Positions 10,120-18,200 are shown, numbered from the stretch's first letter. The stretch is 64,000 nucleotides of DNA from Streptoverticillium olivoreticuli subsp. olivoreticuli (GCF_003391135.1 NZ_CP031455.1:5192001-5256000); one strand, 5' to 3'. The notes: generated by a model not told the origin, from the sequence alone. Program-made: numbers and translations.

Positions 10120-10694
10120 GGTGTGCCTTTCTGTGGGGGAGAGGCGAAAAACGGCGGTGTGACAACAGGAGCTGAGGCTCCCCACTGCCTGTTCAGCAAG
10201 CGGCAACCGGATGTCACTGTGCCGTGGGAAATCACTTCCTGCCAGGGCCCGTTGGCTCCCGCGGAGCGTTTTCATCATGCCGCCGCGATGGGGCGAACCT
10301 CAGGGAAACGTCAGCACGGCCCGGAATGGCCACTGCGACAAACTCAGGCTCTGCTCGTGCTCATCATGAGGCGCATGACCGGGCCCCTTCCGTCGAGCAG
10401 CACCCCTGTTCGGGGGAGTGGAGTCAGGACAGCACAGTCCGTTGAATCCCGGATAGAGAGCCCACACGCAGTTCACTCATACGGCGGTTAAATGTGATGA
10501 ATGTGAGGGGCGATGCCAAGTCCATCCATGTGTCGTTTTCGGAGCCGGTCATCGGGAATTCATTGAGTGGTGGGAACTGCATATGTGCTGTGATTCCAGC
10601 CCGGTTGGGAGCTTCGCCGACTCGAAGAGCCGGGTGCCGGGTAGCCGGTTGGCGTGAGGTCGGGGGCCGCCGTCGGGCGGCCTCCCGGTGCCGG
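10120..10694. other. Intergenic stretch without a recognised gene
   Basis: No convincing coding region, RNA gene or repeat is seen in this roughly 575-bp stretch. Its left side should hold the promoter of the lectin gene. Composition is less GC-rich than neighbouring genes, and the stretch abuts two truncated genes, consistent with a decayed region. Confidence 0.5.
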
Positions 10695-11160
10695 TCACAC
10701 GAACGGAGTGATCCGCTCCTCGACCCCGAGCAGCACCTTCCCGTAGACCTCCATGCCCACCGCCGGTATCGACGCCGCATGCCGCCCCGCCACACTCGCG
10801 TCGCGCCAGATCCGCTGCAACGCACTGGCATCCGCGAAGGCCCCGGCGCCGTGCACATTGAGCAGGGTGCCGATGGCGGACAGGAGGTTCTCGATGGCGT
10901 GTCCGGAGTCGGCGCGCACCCGGGCCCTGGTCAGTACGTCGAGGGTGGTGCCGCGCGCGGCGGCCGTGTCGAGGTCGGCGGCGGCGCGGTGCGCGTGCAG
11001 ATGGGCGGTGTCGATCTTCATGGCGGCCTCGGCGACCTGCAGCTGGACGCCGACCGACTCCGCCTGGGTCTCGTAGTACGTGTACGAGACCGGCTTGATC
11101 ACGGCCTTCTCGGTGACGAGCTTCAACGCGGCGCGGCCCATGCCGAGTTGGGGGCCTACG
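10695..11160 (-). pseudogene. 3' remnant of an acyl-CoA-dehydrogenase-like gene
   Basis: The minus-strand frame encodes the C-terminal roughly 155 residues of an acyl-CoA dehydrogenase/HpaB-type flavoprotein. Helical segments AALKLVTEKAVIKPVSYTYY, QLQVAEAAMKID, ADSGHAIENLLSAIGTLLNV and ALQRIWRDASVAGRHA match the family's C-terminal helical bundle, and the frame ends at a proper stop. The N-terminal FAD and substrate half and any start codon are missing. At about 11140-11180 the homology stops and a plus-strand GntR-type remnant begins. I infer a deletion that removed the 5' halves of two divergent genes. Confidence 0.7.
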
Positions 11161-11399
11161 AGGCCCACGGCGAGGAGCGGGCCGAACGGCAGTTGCGCAC
11201 CCGCCTGGCCGCGATCGGCCCCAGCGCGATGCTGCGCTCGCTGTACGACGGCCTGCTGGCCGTCATCGAGCCCTTCGTCCGCACCGCCGACGCCGACACC
11301 CTGCACGCGCTCTACGACCGCCACGCCGCCCTGATCGACGCCCTCGACGCCCGCGACCGCGCGGCCGCGCTGCGGCTGGTTGTCACTCCTGCGGGGTGA
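11157..11399 (+). pseudogene. 3' remnant of a GntR-family (FCD-domain) regulator
   Basis: The plus-strand frame from about 11157 to the stop at 11399 encodes some 80 residues resembling the C-terminal helices of a GntR FCD ligand-binding domain (AMLRSLYDGLLAVIEPFV, DTLHALYDRHAALIDALDAR, DRAAALRLVV). No DNA-binding domain or start codon remains. It is directly fused to the reverse-strand dehydrogenase remnant. The orientation implies an ancestral divergent regulator/enzyme pair whose shared promoter and 5' ends are gone. Confidence 0.6.
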
Positions 11400-11509
11400 T
11401 CCCGCGGAGCCTTCGCAGCCGGTCGCGGGTGGTGCGGTGTTGTCCAGGACCGCGGTGTTCCAGTGCCGCAGGCGCGCGTAGCGGCTGGAGCAAATTGGCG
11501 ACTCGCGGG

Positions 11510-11534
11510 ATATAGGACCTGAATCGACCTATAT
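11510..11534. promoter_or_regulatory. Inverted repeat (operator candidate) upstream of the SnoaL-like gene
   Basis: A perfect 7-bp inverted repeat, atatagg / cctatat, separated by 11 bp, lies 53 bp upstream of the start at 11587. It is AT-rich for this genome and could be a binding site for a dimeric repressor or overlap the promoter. The regulator is not identified. Confidence 0.4.
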
Positions 11535-11586
11535 GCGTGTGAACCTCTCCGTACGACTTCCCGAGGGCGCAGAGAGGCCAGCAGTC

Positions 11587-11976
11587 ATGACCAGCAACAA
11601 GATTCACGCGGACGCCGAAAAGCTCGCCCACGAGTGGGTGAGTGCCTACAACGACCAGGACTTCGGCCGGTTCGGGGAGATGTACACCGACGATGTCGCC
11701 TACACCGTCAGGGCCTACCGGATCGCCTTCACGGGCCGGGATGCCTTCGTGGGCCACATCCGCGAGTACGCGGGCGCCGTTCCCGACCGGAAGTTGACCG
11801 TCAAGCGGATCACCGCCGACGGGGACCTCATCGCCCTCGAGACCGATTTCGCGGGCACCAGCTCCGGGGCCGTGCCGGCCCTGCCCCCGGCCGGGGAGCC
11901 GGTCGCCGCCTCCTTCTGCACGGTCCTGCGGCTGCGCGAGGGCAAGATCGCCGCGCAGGACGACTACGTCGGCTGA
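11587..11976 (+). CDS. SnoaL/NTF2-like small protein
   Basis: A 129-residue protein of the NTF2-like/SnoaL-like cone fold: HADAEKLAHEWVSAYNDQDFGRFGEMYTDDVAY at the N-terminus, FTGRDAFVGHIREYAG in the middle, and FCTVLRLREGKIAAQDDYVG at the end, all typical of the family. Members include polyketide cyclases, isomerases and many proteins of unknown role, so activity cannot be assigned. The ATG at 11587 is preferred over an upstream in-frame ATG at 11533 because the latter overlaps the AT-rich inverted repeat and AGAGAGG precedes 11587. Its stop lies 2 bp before a 156-bp repeat copy. Confidence 0.75.
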   Translation: MTSNKIHADAEKLAHEWVSAYNDQDFGRFGEMYTDDVAYTVRAYRIAFTGRDAFVGHIREYAGAVPDRKLTVKRITADGDLIALETDFAGTSSGAVPALPPAGEPVAASFCTVLRLREGKIAAQDDYVG

Positions 11977-11978
11977 CT

Positions 11979-12134
11979 GGATTTGGTGATGCCCGCGCGT
12001 ACGGATTCCACCCGGCGGTGGAATTCCTCGTCGAACGCCTCGCCCAGCCAGCTTTCGTGAGGGTCTTCGTCGCGGCACGCGCGGCAGCGGCCGTCCGGTA
12101 GGGCGCGGCCCGGGGCGCCGCAGCCCTTGCGTTC
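11979..12134. repeat. 156-bp direct repeat, copy 1 (truncated 3' end of HTH gene)
   Basis: This segment matches 15277-15432 in the same orientation with only three substitutions over 156 bp. Copy 2 lies inside the intact helix-turn-helix gene at 15232-16095; copy 1 is therefore a detached fragment of that gene's C-terminal coding region (minus strand) and is not itself a gene. The two copies bracket the RiPP cluster and the VOC gene. Confidence 0.92.
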
Positions 12135-12280
12135 TGACCCGTGCCCTCGTTGCCCCGCCCGGCCCGGCCTCGGTGCCGTCTTCACCACGGGCCGCCCAAC
12201 GCCCACACTTGTCCGGCGTGCGCTCACGCGTGGGCGCAGGAGGCAAGACGGCCTGTCCGAACGACACACGGGAGATTCCC

Positions 12281-12529
12281 ATGCAGGAGACCGCTCTCCG
12301 CCCCTGGGGCATCAGCCGGATGCGCCCCTATCCGGCGACCTGCCGGCAGCCGTACGCCACCGTCACCATCGACCCGGACACCCAGACCGGCGTGTTCCGC
12401 GACCGTGCGGGACACGTGGTGGAGATGGGCAAGCACGGCACCAGCAAGGGCACCGAGACCCAGCCGCAGAGCACCAATCTGGACAGCCGCAACGACACCG
12501 ACCACGACCAGGACAGCGAACAGGACTGA
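12281..12529 (+). CDS. Graspetide (ATP-grasp-modified RiPP) precursor peptide
   Basis: An 82-residue precursor of the putative ATP-grasp-target RiPP family (TIGR04186 type). The leader contains ALRPWGISRMRPYP (residues 5-18), the conserved recognition block, followed by YATVTIDPDTQTGVFRD and a GHVVEMGKHGTSKGTE stretch. The C-terminal core of about 30 residues is rich in Thr/Ser and Asp/Glu (segments GTETQPQSTNLD and DTDHDQDSEQD), giving the hydroxyl donors and carboxyl acceptors for side-chain esters. GGGAGA precedes the ATG. Its stop overlaps the ligase start (TGATG). Secretion, target and ring pattern are unknown. Confidence 0.88.
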   Translation: MQETALRPWGISRMRPYPATCRQPYATVTIDPDTQTGVFRDRAGHVVEMGKHGTSKGTETQPQSTNLDSRNDTDHDQDSEQD

Positions 12530-13488
12530 TGGCCGTGGACCGGGGACCGGGGATGGTGGCCACTGAAGCGGACGATCGGACCGCCGACATGGTCATCACC
12601 GAACTCAACCGGCGCGATGTGCCGGTGGTCAGGTTCAATCCCGCCGACATCGGCGAGGGCCTGGCGGTCTCGGCCCGGTTCGGTACCTGCCCGGCCACAC
12701 CGGACGGTCAGGTCCGCACCCCCTCACGGGCCGCGGACCTCGCGAACATCCGCTCGGTGTACTGGCGGCGACCGACCTGGCCCGCCTTCGAGCACCTGGA
12801 CGAGGCGGACGCGCGTTTTGCCACCGCTCAGGTCCGGCACGGGCTCGGCGGTGTCCTGTACGCGCTGCCGGGCTGCCTGTACGTCAACCACCCGCTCAGG
12901 AACTTCGAGGCCGAACACAAGCCGCTCCAGCTCGCCATGGCACAGCGCCTCGGCCTCACCGTGCCGCCCACCCTCGTCTCCAACGACCTGGACGCGGTGC
13001 GCGCGTTCATCGCCGCCCACGGCGAGGTGGTCTACAAGGTGTTGCGGTGGACCCCGTACCGGCGGGGCGACACCGGCCTGACCACCTGGACCGAGCCGGT
13101 GACCGCCGACGAGCTGGACGAGAGTGTCAGGGCAACGCCCCACCTGTTCCAGGCGCGCGTGGACAAGGTCGCCGACCTGCGGGTGGTGGTGATCGGCGAG
13201 AAGGTATTCGCGGTCCGGATCGACTCCGGCCTGCTGGACTGGCGCGAGGACTACGACGCGCTGTCCTGCAGCGTGACCGAGCTGCCATCCGGGCTGGAGA
13301 AGGCGCTGATCGACTACCTGCGGCACTTCGGGCCGGCTTCCGGCAGCTTCGATTTGTGCGTCGATCGTCAGGGGGACCTCCACTGGCTCGAGCTGAATCC
13401 GAACGGCCAATGGGGTTGGCTGGAGGACCACACGGGGCTGGAGCTGGCCGCCGCCTTCGCCGACCTGCTGACGCGAGGAGGACCATGA
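12529..13488 (+). CDS. ATP-grasp ribosomal peptide maturase (graspetide ligase)
   Basis: A 319-residue ATP-grasp enzyme of the SAV_5884-type family (TIGR04187). It should activate Asp/Glu side chains of the core peptide as acyl phosphates and join them to Thr/Ser hydroxyls (or Lys), forming macrolactones. The N-terminal preATP-grasp part holds VITELNRRDVPVVRFNPADI and IRSVYWRRPTW. The ATP-binding part contains EAEHKPLQLAMAQRLGL, VVYKVLRW, VVVIGEKVFAVRID and the Mg-binding FDLCVDRQGDLHWLELNPNGQW. The ATG at 12529 overlaps the precursor stop; an ATG at 12553 is possible. Its own stop overlaps the next start (ATGA). Confidence 0.9.
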   Translation: MAVDRGPGMVATEADDRTADMVITELNRRDVPVVRFNPADIGEGLAVSARFGTCPATPDGQVRTPSRAADLANIRSVYWRRPTWPAFEHLDEADARFATAQVRHGLGGVLYALPGCLYVNHPLRNFEAEHKPLQLAMAQRLGLTVPPTLVSNDLDAVRAFIAAHGEVVYKVLRWTPYRRGDTGLTTWTEPVTADELDESVRATPHLFQARVDKVADLRVVVIGEKVFAVRIDSGLLDWREDYDALSCSVTELPSGLEKALIDYLRHFGPASGSFDLCVDRQGDLHWLELNPNGQWGWLEDHTGLELAAAFADLLTRGGP

Positions 13489-14669
13489 CTTCGTCCGACA
13501 CCGGCATGGACACCGAGGCCGAGCGCCGCGCGCTCGCCGACCGTCTCCACGCCGGCGGTGACCTGGTGTCCCCCGAGTGGCGGGCGGCGGTCGAGGCCGT
13601 GCCCCGGGAGATGTTCCTGCGGCCCGGGGTGTTCCTGCCCACCGACGACGGTCTGTGGCGGCCCGTGACCGCCGACGGTACCGACCCCGAGGAATGGGTG
13701 GAGATCGCCTACAGCGACCAGTCGCTCGTCACCCAGCTCGACAATCACCTGACGGCCGACCGGGTCGCCGAGCCGGTGCGGGGCTTTCCGACCTCTTCGT
13801 CCACGATCCCTGCGACCGTGGTCGGCATGATCGAGGCCCTGGACGCCCAGGAGGGCCAGTCGGTGCTGGAGATCGGCACGGGCACGGGTTACTCGACCGC
13901 GCTCATGTGCCACCGGCTCGGCGAGGACAACATCACCACCGTCGAGGTGGACCCCGAGGTCGCCGCCCGCGCCGACGCCGCGCTGGAGAAGTCCGGGTAC
14001 TCGACCTGGACGGTCACCGGGGACGGTCTGCTCGGTCATCCCCACCGTGCGCCGTACGACCGGGTGATCGCTACTTGTGCGGTCCACCGCATCCCCTACA
14101 CCTGGGTTCGTCAGGCCAAGCCCGGCGGCATCATCCTGGCCACGGTCGGCTTCTGGTCGTACGGCACCGGGCTGGCCAAGGTCACCGTGAACGGCGACGG
14201 CACCGCCGAGGGCCGGATCATCGGCCGTTCCTCCTTCATGCCCGCCCGCTCGCAGGCCGTGGCACCCCTCGCCGGGGACCTGTCGGCCCGTGCCGCGTAC
14301 GCCGACACCGAGCGCCGGACGGTTGTCGTGCCGCAGCTGCTGGAAGAGTGGATGCCCGCCTTCCTCGCCCAGCTCGCCGCCCCCGGCGTCCAGTTGACCC
14401 GCGTGGTAGCCGACGACGGCGGTCAGAGGGTGTACCTGTTCGATACGCACCGCGAGTCGTTCGCGGCCTTGGCCGACGACGGGGACGGCTGGGTGGTACG
14501 ACAGGGCGGGCCGGTCGCCCTCTGGGATGACATCGAGCGAGCACTGGTCGCCTGGCAGGGCGCCCGGCGGCCGGACATCGGCTCAGTGCGTCTCCGAGTG
14601 TCCGACCGGACGCATGCCTACTGGATCGGGGACGAGCCGGATCTGCGATGGGAACACCGCATCGCATGA
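13485..14669 (+). CDS. PIMT-like methyltransferase of the graspetide system
   Basis: A 394-residue SAM-dependent methyltransferase related to protein-L-isoaspartate O-methyltransferase (TIGR04188 type, ATP-grasp peptide maturase system). The PIMT core includes QSLVTQLDNH, PTSSSTIPATVVGMIEAL, the SAM motif VLEIGTGTGYSTALM, VEVDPEVAARA and YDRVIATCAVHRIPYTWVRQ. A C-terminal extension of about 150 residues is characteristic of RiPP-associated members. In characterised relatives (fuscimiditide type) such enzymes methylate an Asp in the cross-linked peptide, giving an aspartimide. The same is likely here but unproven. It is translationally coupled to the ligase by a 4-bp overlap. Confidence 0.88.
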   Translation: MTSSDTGMDTEAERRALADRLHAGGDLVSPEWRAAVEAVPREMFLRPGVFLPTDDGLWRPVTADGTDPEEWVEIAYSDQSLVTQLDNHLTADRVAEPVRGFPTSSSTIPATVVGMIEALDAQEGQSVLEIGTGTGYSTALMCHRLGEDNITTVEVDPEVAARADAALEKSGYSTWTVTGDGLLGHPHRAPYDRVIATCAVHRIPYTWVRQAKPGGIILATVGFWSYGTGLAKVTVNGDGTAEGRIIGRSSFMPARSQAVAPLAGDLSARAAYADTERRTVVVPQLLEEWMPAFLAQLAAPGVQLTRVVADDGGQRVYLFDTHRESFAALADDGDGWVVRQGGPVALWDDIERALVAWQGARRPDIGSVRLRVSDRTHAYWIGDEPDLRWEHRIA

Positions 14670-14716
14670 GGCCCTTGGAGCGTCACTACCCGGCCCGGGG
14701 TGGTGTCCGCTGGAGT

Positions 14717-14772
14717 GGTGTAGCAGCGATCACTTCTCGCGACTTGCTGCTACCGCATCGCGCCACTACACC
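14717..14772. terminator. Imperfect long hairpin after the RiPP cluster
   Basis: ggtgtag (14717-14723) pairs with ctacacc (14766-14772), and inner arms gcgat / atcgc extend the stem around a roughly 26-nt loop. The structure follows the methyltransferase stop by about 50 bp and may be a terminator or a processing element. No T-run is seen. Confidence 0.35.
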
Positions 14773-14865
14773 GATCTGGGGGACACGATCCGCACACCGG
14801 ACCAGCGGTCGACGGCAGTCACCCCCAGCCCTGGCGGCCAGCCGACCCTGTTTATGCTCACGCCC

Positions 14866-15219
14866 ATGGCACTCGAATGGGAACAGATCATCGTCGACTC
14901 CTCCGACCCCATCGCCCTCGGGCGCTGGTGGGCCGAGGCTCTCGGCTGGGTAGTGGTCGACGAATCCGAAGAGATCATCGAGATCCGGCCCGAGCCGGAC
15001 CGGATGCCGGGGCTGCTCTTCGTGCCTGTCCCCGAGGGCAAGACGTCGAAGAACCGGCTCCACCCCGACTTCCGCCCCGACGACCAGGAGGCCGAGGTCG
15101 CCCGGCTGCTCTCCCTCGGTGCCCGGCGCGCCGGCACCGTGCAGGACGAGCAGCACTGGGTGACCCTCCTCGACCCGGAGGGCAACGAATTCTGTGTCCT
15201 GGGTGAGCGGAAGAGCTGA
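14866..15219 (+). CDS. VOC/glyoxalase-like domain protein
   Basis: A 117-residue single-domain protein of the vicinal-oxygen-chelate superfamily (Glyoxalase_6 type): IIVDSSDPIALGRWWAEALGW at the N-terminus, KNRLHPDFRP in the centre and VTLLDPEGNEFCVL at the end. Related proteins bind small ligands or confer drug resistance, or have no known role. The ATG at 14866 is chosen; an in-frame ATG at 14854 would add only four residues. It lies within the segment bounded by the two 156-bp repeats, convergent with the HTH gene (12 bp between stops). A role linked to the RiPP cluster is possible but unsupported. Confidence 0.8.
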   Translation: MALEWEQIIVDSSDPIALGRWWAEALGWVVVDESEEIIEIRPEPDRMPGLLFVPVPEGKTSKNRLHPDFRPDDQEAEVARLLSLGARRAGTVQDEQHWVTLLDPEGNEFCVLGERKS

Positions 15220-15231
15220 GCGGACGGTGTC

Positions 15232-16095
15232 CTACAAGGGACATGACCCGGCCCGGTACGGGCGGGGGCTCGGGGCGGATTTGGTGATGCCCGCGCGTAC
15301 GGATTCCACCCGGCGGTGGAATTCCTCGTCGAACGCCTCGCCCAGCCAGCTTTCGTGCGGGTCTTCGTCGCGGCAGGCGCGGCAGCGGCCGTCCGGTAGG
15401 GCGCGGCCCGGGGCGCCGCAGCCCTTGCATTCGGTGAGGAGGGGTGGCGGTTCCGGGGACGGGGTGCGGGTCCGTACCGGGGGGAGTTTCGCTTCCAGGC
15501 GGGTGCGGGCGAACGCGCCCGGGCAGTGGACGCCCTCCGGCGGTAGGCCCGTCGTGAGGGCGCGTACGAGTTCCGCCTCGGTCGCGCCCCTGGTCAGCCA
15601 TTCGTTCGCGAGTGGTTCGAGTTGGGCGCATTCCCTCGCGGAGAGGCTCATGCGGGGGTCCGTGCGGCCCACGTCGGCCAGGATCTTGTACGCGGCCGGT
15701 GGCGGTTCCTCCGCCGCCACGGGGGCGGGTACGTCCCCGCGCAGGAAGCGCTTCCACCACGACTCGTTCCGCGCGGTGCGCGAGAAGTACGTACGGAACA
15801 CCCACTGCGTACGGCCGTCCCCGACCGTCTCGCGCCTGCGGAACAGGTGACCAGCCCTGGCCAGCGCGTTGAGGGCCGTGCGTACGGCCTGCTGGCCGTA
15901 CGCCGCCAGCTCCTTAGAGAGGGTCTTCACGTCGATCGCCGCGCCGTCGGGCAGGCGGTCGATGTACGCCGCGATCGACGCCTCGCGTGCGGGCAGATGA
16001 GCGAAGTCGTCCTTGCGGCGCGGCTTCTGGTCGGGCGCGGAGCGCTTCCCGTATCCCGCGGGGGCCATGGGGGCACTAAGGTTGGCAGCAGCCAT
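15232..16095 (-). CDS. Helix-turn-helix DNA-binding protein with C-terminal zinc-ribbon-like motif
   Basis: A 287-residue protein of a type common in Streptomyces and often annotated as a helix-turn-helix or MarR-like protein. Residues about 35-95 hold a winged-helix-like unit (REASIAAYIDRLPDGAAIDV, LSKELAAYGQQAVRTALNAL, AGHLFRRRETV). The C-terminus has CKGCGAPGRALPDGRCRACRDE, a CxxC...CxxC zinc-ribbon-like motif, then HESWLGEAFDEEFHRRVESVRAGI. AAGGGCGA precedes the ATG. The 3' 200 bp contain the second 156-bp repeat; a truncated duplicate of that region lies at 11979-12134. It probably regulates or binds DNA; the target is unknown. Confidence 0.75.
   Translation of the reverse strand: MAAANLSAPMAPAGYGKRSAPDQKPRRKDDFAHLPAREASIAAYIDRLPDGAAIDVKTLSKELAAYGQQAVRTALNALARAGHLFRRRETVGDGRTQWVFRTYFSRTARNESWWKRFLRGDVPAPVAAEEPPPAAYKILADVGRTDPRMSLSARECAQLEPLANEWLTRGATEAELVRALTTGLPPEGVHCPGAFARTRLEAKLPPVRTRTPSPEPPPLLTECKGCGAPGRALPDGRCRACRDEDPHESWLGEAFDEEFHRRVESVRAGITKSAPSPRPYRAGSCPL
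15277..15432. repeat. 156-bp direct repeat, copy 2 (inside HTH gene)
   Basis: This is the parent copy of the repeat at 11979-12134, located in the C-terminal coding part of the HTH gene and including its Cys-rich motif. The three differences between the copies imply a recent duplication or ongoing gene conversion. Confidence 0.92.
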
Positions 16096-16126
16096 GTGGA
16101 TCGCCCTTAACGATCTAGGTGGTCAG

Positions 16127-16160
16127 ACCCCCGTTCGGTGTTGGTAGCACCGGCGGGGGT
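16127..16160. terminator. Hairpin upstream of the HTH gene
   Basis: acccccg (16127-16133) pairs with cgggggt (16154-16160), with an inner ggtg / cacc pair. On the plus strand it is followed by TGTTTG. It lies 32 bp upstream of the HTH start, so it is either a 5' leader structure of that gene or a terminator for opposing transcription. Confidence 0.4.
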
Positions 16161-16323
16161 TGTTTGTTGCTGCGCACGCTACACACCCTGCGCGCGCTGT
16201 CGCCACTCGACTACCTAAAGTCATACGACTTGTGGTACGCGGGAGTTGGGAGGGTGGGTGGGTTCAGCCTTCCACCCATTCCTTGGTCAAGTCGCTCGGA
16301 TCTCGACGCCCGTCCCCCGAAGC

Positions 16324-16512
16324 TCAAGCCCCGGCGGACGCGTAGGTTATGAAATCCGCCCAGGCGTGGGCGGGTATGGCGAGTTGGGGGCTACGCCCGA
16401 GCTTCGAGTCTCGGACGTGGATGGTGTGCGAGCGGTTCGCGACTTCGACGCACGTCTGGTTGGGTTGGTCGCTGCTGTAGCTGGATTTGAACCACAGCGA
16501 TGCATCTGTCAT
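16324..16512 (-). CDS. DUF397 domain protein
   Basis: A 62-residue protein with the full DUF397 pattern: WFKSSYSSDQPNQTCVEVA, then IHVRDSKLG and AWADFITY near the end. DUF397 proteins are encoded beside XRE regulators with DUF5753 throughout Streptomyces and are thought to act as partners or anti-factors of them, as in the BldB/WhiJ-type and Scr1-type systems. The ATG at 16512 overlaps the XRE stop by 4 bp (ATGA), so the two are translationally coupled. Confidence 0.9.
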   Translation of the reverse strand: MTDASLWFKSSYSSDQPNQTCVEVANRSHTIHVRDSKLGRSPQLAIPAHAWADFITYASAGA

Positions 16513-17324
16513 AGCTCCTCCAGCAATTCGCTGATGAATGTCCTTGACGCTTCCTCGCTCAGCGCCTGCATGCGGAGCATGGCGTAGCGCTTCGCCATCT
16601 TGTTGACCCGCTCGCTGTCGCAGTCCAGCTGAGAGGTTCCCTGGCACTCCGTGAAGACGAGGTGCTCACCTTCCGGGTCTTCCACCATCGTGAACGCCCC
16701 GGTCATGCCTGGGAAGTACCCTTGCCCGGCAGGCAGGATCTGGATGAACACATTGCGCCTCTTGCCGGCCTCCAGCAGGTGGCGCAGCTGTCGCTTCATC
16801 GCCTCGGGCCCACCGAGAATGGTGCGGAGAGCGGCCTCGAAAATCACGAAGTTGAACAGTGTGGTCGGCTCATCCAGCCGCTTCTGTCGCTGCATGCGAT
16901 GCGTGACGCCACTCTCGACGGCCTCCTCGGCGATGGGAGGCATGTTCGACATCATGAGCGTCCTCGCGTACTCCTCTGTCTGCAACAGACCCGGAATGAG
17001 GAGCAGTTCAAAATTATGCAGGGCGACCGCTTCGGCTTCGGCAGCCAAGAAACCCGGCGCCTGTGGGGTCACCGGCTCCGGCTGAAGGTACGGGCACGCC
17101 GCGAGCAACAACCCCTGCGCCCCGCACATCTGGTCCGCGACTTCGAGCACGCGCCGCGACGGTTTGCGGCGCCCCTGTTCCATCGACTTGATGGTCTCCA
17201 CACCGTAGTTGGACTCTCTGGCCAGGTCCTCGCGGCTGACGCCCGCGATCGCTCGCCAGGACTTGAGTTGATCGCCGCAGTACCGCCATGACACCGGCGG
17301 GTTGGCAATGCCGCGCATCAGCAT
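16509..17324 (-). CDS. XRE-family regulator with DUF5753 domain
   Basis: A 271-residue regulator. Residues about 15-70 are an XRE helix-turn-helix (LKSWRAIAGVSREDLARESN, VETIKSMEQGRRKPS). The rest is DUF5753 (Scr1-type, TA-antitoxin-like), marked by LIPGLLQTEEYARTLM, RMQRQKRL, FEAALRTILGG, IQILPAGQGYFPGMTGAFTM and a C-terminal leucine-rich end. Members bind DNA with a small DUF397 partner and modulate development or antibiotic production in Streptomyces. The ATG at 17324 is used; an ATG at 17318 is equally possible. It is coupled to the DUF397 gene. Confidence 0.88.
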   Translation of the reverse strand: MLMRGIANPPVSWRYCGDQLKSWRAIAGVSREDLARESNYGVETIKSMEQGRRKPSRRVLEVADQMCGAQGLLLAACPYLQPEPVTPQAPGFLAAEAEAVALHNFELLLIPGLLQTEEYARTLMMSNMPPIAEEAVESGVTHRMQRQKRLDEPTTLFNFVIFEAALRTILGGPEAMKRQLRHLLEAGKRRNVFIQILPAGQGYFPGMTGAFTMVEDPEGEHLVFTECQGTSQLDCDSERVNKMAKRYAMLRMQALSEEASRTFISELLEEL

Positions 17325-17482
17325 TGGGGCTCACCTCACGCTACGTACCCTCATGGTCCCCGCGCACGCTAGACCTGCCCAGAGCTTCGCAAGCCCTGTA
17401 CGAGAAAAGTTCGCCCGCACGAGTGTGCAGCCCCTGGCGAGAAGTGATCCAGCGACCAGGGATGGCCTGTTGTACTGCGCGC

Positions 17483-17914
17483 ATGGCTGATCAGAAGCAG
17501 TGCACGGTGGTCCGTACCGGAGAGTACGAGGGAATCCAGGGCGGTACGTTCGGGGCGGGCATCAGTGCCCAGTCGGCGGGGTCGGAGCGGCTGTGCCTGC
17601 ACCGGTTGGTGATGCCCGCGGGGACCCGGGGGCGTCCGCATCTTCATGAGGGCCATGAATCGGCCATATTCATTCAATCGGGCCAGGTCGAGGTGTGGCA
17701 CGGGGAGGGCCTGGCCGAGCATGTGGTGCTGCGGGCGGGCGACTACATCCACATCCCCGCGGACACCCCGCACATGCCGGTGAACAGCGGCTCCGAGGAC
17801 ATGGTGTGCGTGGTCGCGCGGACGGACCCGGAGGAGCAGGAGGGGGTCCGGCTGCTGGACCTGCCGGCGTGGCTGGAATCACGGCTCGGCCTGCTGGCGG
17901 TCGGGGCGGGCTGA
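17483..17914 (+). CDS. Cupin-domain protein
   Basis: A 143-residue single-domain cupin. Motif 1 is seen in GRPHLHEGHESAIFIQSGQVEVWHG (broken here by metal ligands at His, His and Glu), and motif 2 in LRAGDYIHIPADTPHMPVN (His). The metal-binding pattern is complete, so it may be an enzyme (isomerase or dioxygenase) or a sensory domain; the substrate is unknown. The ATG at 17483 gives the shortest sensible N-terminus. It is divergent from the XRE gene and appears monocistronic. Confidence 0.82.
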   Translation: MADQKQCTVVRTGEYEGIQGGTFGAGISAQSAGSERLCLHRLVMPAGTRGRPHLHEGHESAIFIQSGQVEVWHGEGLAEHVVLRAGDYIHIPADTPHMPVNSGSEDMVCVVARTDPEEQEGVRLLDLPAWLESRLGLLAVGAG

Positions 17915-18047
17915 GCCGGCCTGCCGTCGGGTGGCCGCGACACTCTGTTGTCGGGAAGGCTGCCCGGTCGGGATGCGTGCGCGCTAGGCTGGGAAGCGTC
18001 TGGTCGCCCCCGGGGAAGTATCGACGGCTGGACGTAGATGTAAAGGC

Positions 18048-18129
18048 CCCCGCCACGGATGGGCAATATCCGCAGCGAGGGCCAACCGGAAGCAAGTTCC
18101 GGCCGGAGGCTTATTGATCAAGCCTCCGG
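18048..18129. other. Highly structured intergenic segment (possible RNA or site)
   Basis: Three nested or adjacent inverted repeats occur in about 80 bp: ggcccccgc with gcgagggcc around an inner ggat/atcc hairpin (18048-18083); ccggaa with ttccgg (about 18086-18102); and a perfect 10-bp stem ccggaggctt / aagcctccgg with loop attgatc (18103-18129). No coding region fits. It is followed 70 bp later by a terminator-like hairpin at 18201. It could be a small RNA, an mRNA leader or a protein-binding element; I do not recognise it. Confidence 0.4.
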
Positions 18130-18200
18130 TCACTTCCCTCGCGACCACCTCCACAGTTCTCGGATCACAGCGGTGATCCGCTCCCGTAGAGACGGCTTCC

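Noticed and set aside
10424..10455. Possible remnant of a second ricin-domain C-terminus (frame ending RTVLS then stop, similar to WTVLS of the lectin)
   Set aside because: Only about 16 bp resemble the lectin end and there is no upstream similarity, so chance is likely.
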